DNA of 9,388 nt from Anaerolineae bacterium (GTDB lineage: Bacteria; Chloroflexota; Anaerolineae; CG2-30-64-16). The stretch spans positions 1 to 9,388 of the forward strand of contig JALOOE010000042.1 in NCBI GenBank assembly GCA_025454565.1, read 5' to 3'. Of this stretch, positions 1 to 6,635 are shown piece after piece (position 1 is the stretch's first letter; every line of letters begins with the position of its first letter). A model generated the notes under the pieces. It saw nothing but the letters and a program-made list of their open reading frames with translations, searched no databases and was not told the DNA's origin. The position numbers were made by a program, and so were the translations under genes.

Positions 1-186
1 GAGTATCTCGGCGACGGCTATCCGCTCTACTACGACGACCTGGATCAGGCCGCGGCCCTGGCGCAGGACCTCGGCCGGCTGCGGGCCGCCCACCAATGGC
101 TCACCGAGCGCGCCAGCCAGCACCCGCTGGACGCCGCCGCCTTCCGCCGGGCCGTCTGCGACAGCGAGGTCTACCAACTGCTGTGA
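1..186 (+). CDS. C-terminal end of a probable glycosyltransferase (partial)
   Basis: Frame 1 is open from the left edge and ends with TGA at 184-186, giving 61 residues. The start lies outside the window. The fragment begins with a Tyr-Leu-Gly-Asp-Gly-Tyr-Pro-Leu-Tyr-Tyr stretch and continues as a mostly helical, Ala/Leu/Arg-rich tail. This resembles the end of group 1 glycosyltransferases, where the last strand of the C-terminal Rossmann domain leads into a long closing helix. The catalytic part is not visible, so the assignment rests on this weak resemblance and on the adjoining GT4-type gene. Its stop overlaps the GTG start of the next gene by four bases (GTGA, 183-186), so the two are probably cotranscribed and translationally coupled. 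Confidence 0.6.
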   Translation, partial: EYLGDGYPLYYDDLDQAAALAQDLGRLRAAHQWLTERASQHPLDAAAFRRAVCDSEVYQLL

Positions 187-1358
187 GCCCCACCGCTCTG
201 AACAGGCTCCTGATCTACAGCGATCGCGGCGGCCTCGGCGGCGCGGAGCAGATCAACCACCGCCTGGCCCTGGCGCTGCAAGACGCCGGGTTGACGGTCG
301 CCGTCGCCGAGCCCGAGGAGGCCGCCGCGCTCAAGGCGGAGCGGGCGGCGCTCGGTATCGTGCACCATGGCCTGCCGGCGGAGGACGTCTACGACTGGGC
401 GCACCCGGCCCCGAGCCTGACCAACCCCGGTCCGGCCGAGCAGGTGCTCGACGCCACCCGGCCAGACCTGGTGCTGTTCGCCGACAGCTTCCCGTTGGCC
501 AACCTGACCGCCAAACAGGCGGCGGCTCGGCGGGGGCTGCCCTACCTGGTGCTGGTGCACTGTGTTCAGCCGGACTGGGCGGTGCAGTATGCCGGCTTTG
601 TCCCGGCGCTCCCGGCACTGTATCGGGCCGCCCGGGCGGTGATCGCCGTCTCCGCGGACAACCTCCACCTGCTGCGCCGGCACTTCGGGCTGCCGAACGG
701 TATCGGCCAGGTGATCCCGAACGGCCGGCCCGAGGTCTTTTTTGCGCCCTGCGACCCGGACCGGCGCGAGCACGAGCGTGCGACCCTTGGGATCGGCCCC
801 GAGGAACTACTGGTGCTCAGCATCGGCCGCCTGGAGCTGGCCAAGGGCTGGCCCGAGCTGCTGGCGGCGCTGCCTCGGCTGCGGGGCTGCCCGACGTGGC
901 CGCGGCTGCGGCTGCTCTGGGTGGGGACAGGGACATTGGACCAGAGGCTGCGCCAGCTTGGGTCCGCGCTCGGCGGCGGCCAGGTTCGGCTGCTGCCGGC
1001 CCATCCAGATGTACCGGCGTTGCTCGATGCCGCGGACCTGCTGGTCCACCCGGCCCGCTTCGAGGGGATGCCACTGGTTGTGCTCGAGGCGATGGCCAAA
1101 GGGCTGCCCATCATCGCGACCGCGGTCAGCGGCATCCCGGAGGCGCTCGGAGACACCGGCGTACTGCTGGCCCCCCACGATGCGCCGGGACCCGACCTCG
1201 GCACACGCCTGGCCGACGCGATTTGCGCGCTGGCCGGCGATGCACCGCGGCGCCGACAGCTCGGCGAGGCCGCCCATCGACGGGCAAGACAGGACTTCAC
1301 CGAGGCGCGGATGCTGGATGCCTATCGTCGCCTCATCCGGCGGTTGCTCCCATGCTGA
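183..1358 (+). CDS. GT4-type glycosyltransferase
   Basis: This 391-residue protein has the two-domain GT-B architecture of retaining GT4 enzymes, which transfer a sugar from a nucleotide-sugar to an acceptor at the cytoplasmic face. The N-terminal domain opens with a short strand and the glycine-rich loop RGGLGGAEQ (residues 15-23). The C-terminal domain starts near LSIGRLELAKGW, with Arg216 and Lys221 as the expected phosphate-contacting pair. The EX7E motif follows at Glu294 and Glu302 (FEGMPLVVLE), then a typical AMAKGLP helix and GIPE turn. I chose GTG at 183 because homology begins about six residues later, it makes a four-base overlap with the upstream stop, and an AGCGAGG-like site lies upstream. 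An in-frame ATG at 96 would add 29 Arg/Pro-rich residues that are just the upstream gene read in another frame. Donor and acceptor cannot be told from sequence. The family call is firm. Confidence 0.9.
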   Translation: MSPTALNRLLIYSDRGGLGGAEQINHRLALALQDAGLTVAVAEPEEAAALKAERAALGIVHHGLPAEDVYDWAHPAPSLTNPGPAEQVLDATRPDLVLFADSFPLANLTAKQAAARRGLPYLVLVHCVQPDWAVQYAGFVPALPALYRAARAVIAVSADNLHLLRRHFGLPNGIGQVIPNGRPEVFFAPCDPDRREHERATLGIGPEELLVLSIGRLELAKGWPELLAALPRLRGCPTWPRLRLLWVGTGTLDQRLRQLGSALGGGQVRLLPAHPDVPALLDAADLLVHPARFEGMPLVVLEAMAKGLPIIATAVSGIPEALGDTGVLLAPHDAPGPDLGTRLADAICALAGDAPRRRQLGEAAHRRARQDFTEARMLDAYRRLIRRLLPC

Positions 1359-3199
1359 TGGACGACGCTTCCAGGCGGCTCCGCCGTGCCCTGGGCCAGG
1401 TGCGCTGGGCGTTCAGAACCACTCGGGCCTGCTGCCCGCGGCTGCTCGCGGGCTACGGCATCAATGCCCTGGTGCTGACGCTGGTCCCCGCCGGCCTTGC
1501 GCTGTCGGTGCGCGGTCTGGTCAATGCCGTCGATCGCGCACTGGACGGCGTATCGCTCGCCGACACCGGCGCCTATCCCTGGCTGGTGGTCGGCTTCGTG
1601 ATGACATTGGTGGCAAGCCTGGGCACAGTGGTCGGCCGCCATCTGGCGCAGCGAATGCAGCTCGGGCTGCGCCGAGCGCTGCGCCGACGGCTGTTGCTGC
1701 GCACGGCAGCGACGCCCTTTGCCCATATCGAGCAGCCGGCGTTTCAGGACGACCTGCGCCGTGTCCAGGACAACCCGGAGCTGCATGTCGCGGACCTCTG
1801 CACCCACAGCGTGGAGCTGGCGACCAAGTCGATCCAGGGGCTGTCACTGTTGCTGATTCTGGTCGCCATCGAGCCATTGTTGTTTCTGTTCCTGCTGCCG
1901 ATCGGCGTGCCCTACATCTGGTACCGGTCGCGGCTGTCCAAGCGCCAGTTCCTGGAACTGGACCAGCGCGTCGAGCAGGAACGCTGGATGGCCTATTACG
2001 CTCGGATACTGGCCGACGCGGACCAGGCGGCGGAGCTCCGGCTGCTTGGCATTGGCGACGAGGTCATCCGCCGATGGCAGACCCATGTGGACGGGATCGA
2101 AGGGCTGCGGTGCAAGCACCAGCGCGAGGAGCTGATCGCTGGCATGGCCTTTGGACTTGGTTCGGTGTTGGCCGTATACCTGGCGATGGCCCATGCCATC
2201 GGCGCCATCGTCGCCGGGCAGCTCAGCATCGGCGATCTGGCCATCTTCGCCAGCGCGGCGGCCCAGCTTCGCGGCATCGTCGATCAAGCGGCGACGCTGG
2301 TCGGCGGGTTGCGCTGGAATGTGATGCATGTCGGCCGGCTGAGCGGCTTTCTCGCCGCTTGGCCTGCGCCGCGGTCGATCGCAATCGATCCGCCGGCTCC
2401 GGCTCCGGCTCCGGCGCCAGCCCCGACCGAGCCGCGCAGTTCCATCGAACTGCGCGCGGTGAGCTTCCGCTATCCCGGCGCGGCCGAGCCCCTCCTGCGC
2501 GAGCTGTCCTTGCGCATCGATGCCGGCGAGACCGTCGCGCTGGTGGGCGCCAACGGTGCGGGCAAGACCACGGTCGCGAAGCTCATCGCGGGTCTCTATC
2601 AGCCCGAGGCCGGGGCGGTGCTGATCGATGGTCAGGATACCGCCACCTGGAAGCCGGGCTCCCTCGGCCGGCGCGTCGGCTGCGTCTTCCAGCAGTTCGG
2701 CCGCTATCAAGCCAGCGCTTTCGACAACATTGCCTTCGGCGACTGGCCGCGGCTCTGCGATGATCGGGCGGCGGTCGAGTCCGTTGCCCGCAAGGCCGAT
2801 GTGCATGGCTTGATCGCGTCCATGCCGCAGGGCTATGACACGATGCTCGGGCGCCAATTCGGGCACTACCAGCCCTCCGGCGGGCAATGGCAGCAGCTTG
2901 CCATCGCGCGGCTGATCGCCCGCGATGCGCCCATCCTGATCCTTGACGAGCCCACCGCGAACCTGGATGTGACTGCCGAGGCCGAGCTGTTCCGGCGCTT
3001 TCGCTCCCTTGCCGCCGGTCGCACGGCGCTCCTGATCTCGCACCGATTCTCCACGGTCGCGATGGCCGACCGCATCCTGGTCATGGACCAAGGGCAGATC
3101 GTCGAGGAGGGATCGCACCGGGAGCTGATGGAGCGCGGTGGCCGTTACACGACCTTGTTCCGGCTCGCGCAACGCTTCGCCGCGGAGGTGGATCGATGA
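1352..3199 (+). CDS. ABC exporter, fused membrane and ATPase domains (ABC-B half-transporter)
   Basis: This 615-residue type I ABC exporter half would act as a dimer in the inner membrane and move a product out of the cytoplasm using ATP. The membrane domain has hydrophobic segments near residues 32-54, 75-95, 160-190 (long enough for two helices) and 261-290 (two). A Pro-Ala linker at 348-358 joins it to the ATPase. The ATPase has Walker A GANGAGKTT (399-407), a Q-loop FQQFGRYQ (from 446), signature PSGGQWQ (Ser509-Gln512, with Pro in place of the usual Leu), Walker B ILILDEP (Asp532, catalytic Glu533) and the H-loop His564. All catalytic residues are present. The FQxFxRYQ Q-loop and SGGQWQ resemble NisT/SpaT-type and lasso-peptide exporters, which is a hint about substrate and not proof. 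ATG 1352 overlaps the upstream gene by seven bases; ATG 1358 is an alternative start. No strong ribosome site is seen, so coupling to the upstream gene is likely. Confidence 0.93.
   Translation: MLMDDASRRLRRALGQVRWAFRTTRACCPRLLAGYGINALVLTLVPAGLALSVRGLVNAVDRALDGVSLADTGAYPWLVVGFVMTLVASLGTVVGRHLAQRMQLGLRRALRRRLLLRTAATPFAHIEQPAFQDDLRRVQDNPELHVADLCTHSVELATKSIQGLSLLLILVAIEPLLFLFLLPIGVPYIWYRSRLSKRQFLELDQRVEQERWMAYYARILADADQAAELRLLGIGDEVIRRWQTHVDGIEGLRCKHQREELIAGMAFGLGSVLAVYLAMAHAIGAIVAGQLSIGDLAIFASAAAQLRGIVDQAATLVGGLRWNVMHVGRLSGFLAAWPAPRSIAIDPPAPAPAPAPAPTEPRSSIELRAVSFRYPGAAEPLLRELSLRIDAGETVALVGANGAGKTTVAKLIAGLYQPEAGAVLIDGQDTATWKPGSLGRRVGCVFQQFGRYQASAFDNIAFGDWPRLCDDRAAVESVARKADVHGLIASMPQGYDTMLGRQFGHYQPSGGQWQQLAIARLIARDAPILILDEPTANLDVTAEAELFRRFRSLAAGRTALLISHRFSTVAMADRILVMDQGQIVEEGSHRELMERGGRYTTLFRLAQRFAAEVDR
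2393..2425 (+). repeat. Pro-Ala interdomain linker encoded by a GGCTCC microsatellite
   Basis: Three perfect tandem GGCTCC hexamers at 2395-2412, followed by a GGCGCC variant, encode an alternating Pro-Ala run (residues 348-358). It lies exactly between the membrane domain and the ATPase domain of the ABC exporter. Each hexamer adds one Ala-Pro pair in frame, so slippage would change linker length without breaking the gene. Confidence 0.8.
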
Positions 3200-3996
3200 G
3201 TCCCGGCCCCATTCCGAACGCTGCCGCAGCGCAGACCGAGCCGCCCGTCGGCGACGGCTTCGTCGTTGTCTGCGACGCCCGCTCCGGCTCCGGCTATCTG
3301 TGCAGCTGCCTGGAAAGGCATCCCGAGCTCGCCTGCCACGACGAGCTGTTCAATCCTAACTGCGTTGGCAGCTTCTCCGGCGTGGAGCCCTTCGGCCGCG
3401 CGCCGGAAACGGATCCGCTCGCCTATCTGCAGAACGTCCGCAGGCGCACGCGGGCCGCCTCCTGCGCCCGTCTGGTGGGCTTCAAGCTGCATTTCCGCCA
3501 CCATCCCGCCGTGCTCGAGCATCTCCTGGCTGACCTGGGAGAACGGATCATTCTGCTTAGCCGCCGCGACAAGCTGGCCCAATGGGCCTCCTATCAGCTC
3601 GCAAAGGCCACAAGCCAATGGGCGCGCCCCAAGAACGACAGCGACATCCACCCGCTGAAGCGCGTGCCCTTCAAGCTCCGGCGCTATACGGCCTACCTGG
3701 TCCATCAACGGACTTGGGAACAGCACGTGCTGCGGCGGCGACCGGATTGCCTGCGCGTCGACTACGAGGATACCCTGAGCCCCGACTCGCTTGTGCCGCT
3801 GCTGCACGATTTGGGCGTCGATCCCCGAGCCGAGCTCAGACCGGCATCGCGGCGGCAGTTCACTGGGCACTCCGCCTACGAGCGTTTCACCAACCCGCGC
3901 TGGGCTGCATTCGGCGCGCGTATCGCAAAGCCCGCAGCCCGGCTCATCGCGCTGTTGGGCGCGACACCGCTGATACGCCGATTCACCAGCTACTGA
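3196..3996 (+). CDS. PAPS-dependent sulfotransferase (Stf0/NodH-like)
   Basis: This 266-residue protein carries the two PAPS-binding signatures of bacterial sulfotransferases, cytosolic enzymes that move a sulfuryl group from PAPS to a hydroxyl on a sugar, lipid or peptide. The 5'-phosphosulfate loop is CDARSGSGYLCSCL (residues 26-39, after a hydrophobic strand). It is followed by HDELFNP (48-54), resembling the region after the P-loop in NodH- and Stf0-like enzymes. The 3'-phosphate motif is LLSRRDKLAQWAS (120-132), with Arg123/124 and Ser132 as likely contacts. Length matches the family, and no membrane segment or signal peptide is seen. ATG 3196 overlaps the exporter's TGA (ATGA) and has an excellent GGAGGTG site about six bases upstream. 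Placement directly after an exporter suggests it sulfates the exported product. The acceptor is unknown. Confidence 0.87.
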   Translation: MSPGPIPNAAAAQTEPPVGDGFVVVCDARSGSGYLCSCLERHPELACHDELFNPNCVGSFSGVEPFGRAPETDPLAYLQNVRRRTRAASCARLVGFKLHFRHHPAVLEHLLADLGERIILLSRRDKLAQWASYQLAKATSQWARPKNDSDIHPLKRVPFKLRRYTAYLVHQRTWEQHVLRRRPDCLRVDYEDTLSPDSLVPLLHDLGVDPRAELRPASRRQFTGHSAYERFTNPRWAAFGARIAKPAARLIALLGATPLIRRFTSY

Positions 3997-3997
3997 A

Positions 3998-4111
3998 ATG
4001 GCTCGTGAGATGGCACGAGATAACGGCCTTCGGTGCCGGCCCGATCTGGGCGACGCCGTATCGGACTTCGCTTCCGATGATGGTGGTAGCTGGCATAGCT
4101 TACCCTGTTAA
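3998..4111 (+). CDS. Possible 37-residue peptide ORF (speculative)
   Basis: An ATG one base after the sulfotransferase stop opens a 37-residue frame ending in TAA at 4109-4111, just before the ribosome site of the next gene. The peptide starts MAREMARDNG and ends GGSWHSLPC. It has an acidic Asp/Ser-rich middle (SDFASDDGG), two cysteines (13 and 37) and no hydrophobic segment. Lying between a sulfotransferase and a GT-A-like gene in an exporter operon, it could be a precursor or leader peptide. Against this, no Shine-Dalgarno site is seen, third codon positions are only about half G/C, unlike the flanking high-GC genes, and an ORF of this size can occur by chance in 132 bases. I recognise no family. 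Confidence 0.2.
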   Translation: MAREMARDNGLRCRPDLGDAVSDFASDDGGSWHSLPC

Positions 4112-4128
4112 AGCATCAAGGACATTCT

Positions 4129-5043
4129 ATGAGGATTGAGCGTGTCTATATCCCCTGCCACAGGCGCGGTATACACCGTACTCGCTGTTGCGTGGCAAGC
4201 ATCCGTCACTGGTACCCGGACATTCCGATCTCGCTGATCAAGGATGAGATAGGTGGTCCCTTCGATACCAGGGACATCCAGACCTGCTGGGACATCGATA
4301 TCCTGCCGACAGGGGGTAAACGCTTTGGTGGGGGAATCATCAAGCTTGAAGCCTTGTTACTGCCCGAGCGGCAGCGTTGCTTGATCCTGGACGACGATAT
4401 CGTCTTTCTCGGCCGGGTGATCGATCGCCTCGAACGCTTCGATGAAGACTTTATCGTCGCCTGTCACGGCGGCCCACCGGAGCAGTTCGAACGGCACTAC
4501 TTCGATCTCCGGCGGCTGCAGCAGTTCGATGCGGACTTCCAATACCGGGGCGGTGCCTTCAACTCCGGCCAACTTGTCGCGACAACCGGGATCTTCCGAC
4601 AGGAGGCGGTTGCCGCCTTATTGAACATGAAAGAGCCGCCGACGGTTGCTCGCCCCGACATCTTCAAGGTGTCCGATCAGGGCCTGCTCAATTATCTGCT
4701 CCTCAAGCGGTGGCAGGAGGGTGGTATCACCTTACGACATGATGCGTTCATGTGGTGGTCAGAATGGCTCGAGCCCGGTCGCGTTGCCGTCGACGATCTG
4801 CGACGCTACCATGACTTCGCCGTTCTGCTGCACTGGGCGGGACCAAAGCCGGCAAGCCTCGGTGCCATGCGGCATCCCGAGATTTTGTCGTTTTTCAATG
4901 AACTGTTTTACTCGCGTATTCCAGAGGCGTTCAAGCAACGGATCGCGCAATCCGAAGAGGCCGCATCCCAGCGAGAGCGAAAGCTTCGCGCCGCGGCGGA
5001 GAGGATGCTTCGGGAGCACGCCGGAAGGGAGCCGATTGATTGA
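4129..5043 (+). CDS. Probable GT-A-fold glycosyltransferase with DDD motif
   Basis: This 304-residue protein starts with a short strand (RVYIPCH), and the sequence CLILDDDIVFLG places Asp88-Asp89-Asp90 at the end of a hydrophobic strand. That is the usual position of the metal- and nucleotide-sugar-binding DxD motif in GT-A enzymes. Further on, SDQGLLNYLLLKR resembles the Asp-Gln helix of GT8-like enzymes, and His235-Trp236 in LLHWAGPKP resembles the HW-containing late motif of such proteins. The last 40 residues are strongly charged and probably form a helix or coiled coil. No signal peptide is seen. I cannot name a specific family, so donor and acceptor are unknown. ATG 4129 is supported by AAGGA at 4118-4122. 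Codon use is less GC-biased than in the four genes upstream, which may indicate separate acquisition. A promoter could lie in the 132-base gap upstream, but I find no convincing one. Confidence 0.65.
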   Translation: MRIERVYIPCHRRGIHRTRCCVASIRHWYPDIPISLIKDEIGGPFDTRDIQTCWDIDILPTGGKRFGGGIIKLEALLLPERQRCLILDDDIVFLGRVIDRLERFDEDFIVACHGGPPEQFERHYFDLRRLQQFDADFQYRGGAFNSGQLVATTGIFRQEAVAALLNMKEPPTVARPDIFKVSDQGLLNYLLLKRWQEGGITLRHDAFMWWSEWLEPGRVAVDDLRRYHDFAVLLHWAGPKPASLGAMRHPEILSFFNELFYSRIPEAFKQRIAQSEEAASQRERKLRAAAERMLREHAGREPID

Positions 5044-6119
5044 CGTCCATGCAACCTTGTCTTAGTCGCGCCGAGGCGGACCTCCTTGCCGCCGCCTTTC
5101 TCGATGATCCCCAGGCCATCACTGCTTGGCAACGCTGGAGCGCTGGCGTCGATTGGAACGGCTATCTGGACCATACCAGCTTCGCGCTGCTGCCGCGGGC
5201 CTACCGCAACCTGCGCCGGCTCGGTGTCGAAGATCCCATCTTCCCCCGCTGCAATGGGATCATGCGCCAGGCCTGGCTCGCCAACCAGCACCTGATCAAG
5301 GGGTTCGGTCCGGCGCTGGATACGCTGGGGCAGGCCGGCGTCGTGCCGATGCTGCTGCCGCCGACCTGGGTGCTGTCGCGGGACCGCTCGGCGGTGCTAG
5401 ACCGCGGCCACCCGATCCGTTGGGCTATTGCGCCGGCCCAGGCGGAGCTGGCCATCCGTGCCCTGCTCGCGCTAGGATGGGGAATCGAGCGGGTGCGCCT
5501 GCCGCGCTGGTCTATGGCCGGCTACATCGCCGGCACGCACGAGCTGGTCTTGCAGCCGCCACACGGCCCGCGCTGGCTGTTCACGTGGAGGCTGGACCTC
5601 TGGCTCGACGAACAGGCGGCCCGTGCGGCGGCAGAGCCCTGCGATTTTGGCGGTCGAAAGGTCCTGGCCCTTGCACCGCACGATGCATTGGGCTTCGTGC
5701 TGTGCCATCCGCGGTGGACAGGGGCCTTCGGGCTCGCGGCGGTACTCCTGACCATCGCCTCCGTTGGGGTGGTCCGGGATTGGCCCGAGGTCACCTCCGC
5801 ATCCGCAGGTGTGTTGCCGCCGGACTGGAACATCTGTATGGACCAACTCGAGCATCTGTTCATCCAGTGGGGCGCCCCAACCGGCTTCGGCCGGCTTACC
5901 ACCAACTTACCCGCCGTTCTGCCGGCGCCGCGGCGGAATCCCCTGCACCGTCTGGTGTCGGACTGGCTGCGTTATCGTGCGGCCCTCGGCGAGCGAAGCT
6001 TGATGGCAGAGTCGCTACGGCAGCTTCCGGGCTACCTGATGGGGCGATGGTGCTTGCGGCACCCGCGTCAGCTACCGCGGCGGGCACTACAGTGGCTGCT
6101 GCCGGCTCGGAAGGGTTGA
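5040..6119 (+). CDS. Nucleotidyltransferase-family protein (NTP_transf_5-like), probably catalytically dead
   Basis: This 359-residue protein matches the overall pattern of the uncharacterised nucleotidyltransferase family (PF14907 type). It has a helical N-terminus with LLPRAYRNLRRLGVEDP, then the QxLIKGFGPALDTLGQAGVVPMLL segment in shorter form, a strand, the ALLALGWGI helix, ALAPHDALGFVLCH and a Trp-rich tail. Family members normally have a Leu-Lys-Gly strand and an Asp-x-Asp pair that binds metal. Here these places read MLLPPTW (residues 104-110) and HPIRWAIAP (124-132), so the lysine and both aspartates are missing. The later DLHW-like site reads LFTW. It therefore probably binds or scaffolds and does not catalyse. 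The start is TTG 5040, overlapping the previous stop (TTGA), because GGAAGGGAG at 5023-5031 is correctly spaced for it; ATG 5049 is the alternative. Family relatives are often found near sulfotransferases and exporters in peptide natural-product clusters, as I recall. Confidence 0.78.
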   Translation: MTSMQPCLSRAEADLLAAAFLDDPQAITAWQRWSAGVDWNGYLDHTSFALLPRAYRNLRRLGVEDPIFPRCNGIMRQAWLANQHLIKGFGPALDTLGQAGVVPMLLPPTWVLSRDRSAVLDRGHPIRWAIAPAQAELAIRALLALGWGIERVRLPRWSMAGYIAGTHELVLQPPHGPRWLFTWRLDLWLDEQAARAAAEPCDFGGRKVLALAPHDALGFVLCHPRWTGAFGLAAVLLTIASVGVVRDWPEVTSASAGVLPPDWNICMDQLEHLFIQWGAPTGFGRLTTNLPAVLPAPRRNPLHRLVSDWLRYRAALGERSLMAESLRQLPGYLMGRWCLRHPRQLPRRALQWLLPARKG

Positions 6120-6194
6120 GGGCGGCTATATCATCTGCCTATGCGCGGCTTGGCCTGCGGCATATTCGCCCCCTCGCCCCCGCTGGCGCAAGGC

Positions 6195-6359
6195 ACGCAG
6201 CGTAGTCTGGATATCGGCCTGCCCCATCAACCGTTGCAGGCGCCCGACGTGCAGACCTACCACCAACAGATGGGTGGCGTAGGCGTGGCGCAGGCCATCG
6301 ATGCCGCCGACCTTGGTCACCCCGGCCTGGTGCTTGGCGTGGGTGAAGGCCTCCGGCAA
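6195..6359 (-). pseudogene. Decayed C-terminal fragment of a tyrosine recombinase (IS91-associated integrase type)
   Basis: Read on the minus strand, a 55-codon stretch gives AKHQAGVTKVGGIDGLRHAY, then ATHLLVVGLHVGRLQRLMGQ, then ADIQTTLR. This is the box II region of tyrosine recombinases, most like the integrases that accompany IS91-type elements. The catalytic Arg of the LRH motif survives. The preceding His (expected in a HGLRH context) is Asp at 6297-6299, and the His of the usual LGH motif is Gln at 6219-6221. The match stops right after the TTLR position, before the nucleophilic tyrosine. The rest of the open frame (to 6126 and up to 6569) has no recombinase character. It is a relic and cannot be functional. 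Confidence 0.72.
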
Positions 6360-6372
6360 GCAGGCTGTACGC

Positions 6373-6627
6373 AACTGCGCCGATGTCATGCGCCATTTCC
6401 ACGTGAGCGAGCCGCAACTCGCGGACCCATGCCGACCGGTGGTGCACCACGAGCGGGTCGCCCGGGCGCTGCGCGAGAGCGGGTATGGGCGCTGGGTGTC
6501 CCTGGAGATGCGACGTCCCGATCCCGCCATCCGGCGCATCCGCACCTCGGTCGAACGGGTCGCCGCCACCTACGGATCCTTTGCAAGACCGGAAAAAAAA
6601 TTCACCGGTTCCGCGAATCTCTTGTAG
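6373..6627 (+). pseudogene. C-terminal remnant of a sugar phosphate isomerase/epimerase-like protein
   Basis: From about 6373 the plus strand encodes a segment with RHFHVSEPQLADP, then VVHHERVARALRESGYGRWV, then SLEMRRPDP and a final helix ending VAATYG near 6576. The frame closes with TAG at 6625-6627. The HFHxSxPQ, GYxGWVSLEMRRP and terminal TYG pattern is that of the last two strands and helices of xylose-isomerase-like TIM-barrel proteins. The remaining roughly three quarters of such a protein are absent. Immediately upstream, the same DNA instead reads as the recombinase relic on the other strand, so the gene was cut between about 6360 and 6373. An A8 run (6593-6600) flanked by ACCGG and CCGGT lies in the tail. 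No start codon or ribosome site is evident. Confidence 0.6.
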
Positions 6628-6635
6628 CGATAGTC

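Noticed and set aside
742..2763. Plus-strand 673-codon frame overlapping the GT4 and exporter genes
   Set aside because: It is a frame-shifted shadow, rich in Arg, Ala, Pro and Trp/Cys, with no motifs. The two real genes in other frames have full motif sets.
1844..3172. Minus-strand open frame of 442 codons across the ABC exporter
   Set aside because: It lies fully antisense to a gene with complete ABC motifs. Long antisense frames are expected in such GC-rich DNA, and its product is Arg/Gly/Gln-rich with no domain character.
4002..4019. CTCGTG/CACGAG hairpin after the sulfotransferase as a terminator
   Set aside because: The stem is only six base pairs and no T-run follows. Genes on both sides seem to belong to one operon.
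5126..6205. 359-codon frame overlapping the nucleotidyltransferase-family gene
   Set aside because: Its product is low-complexity Ala/Arg/Gly and shows no family pattern, while the overlapping frame matches a known family and has a good ribosome site.
6588..6609. ACCGG - A8 - CCGGT as a regulatory hairpin or slippage site
   Set aside because: The stem is five base pairs with a 12-base loop, inside the tail of a gene remnant. Nothing else supports a function.
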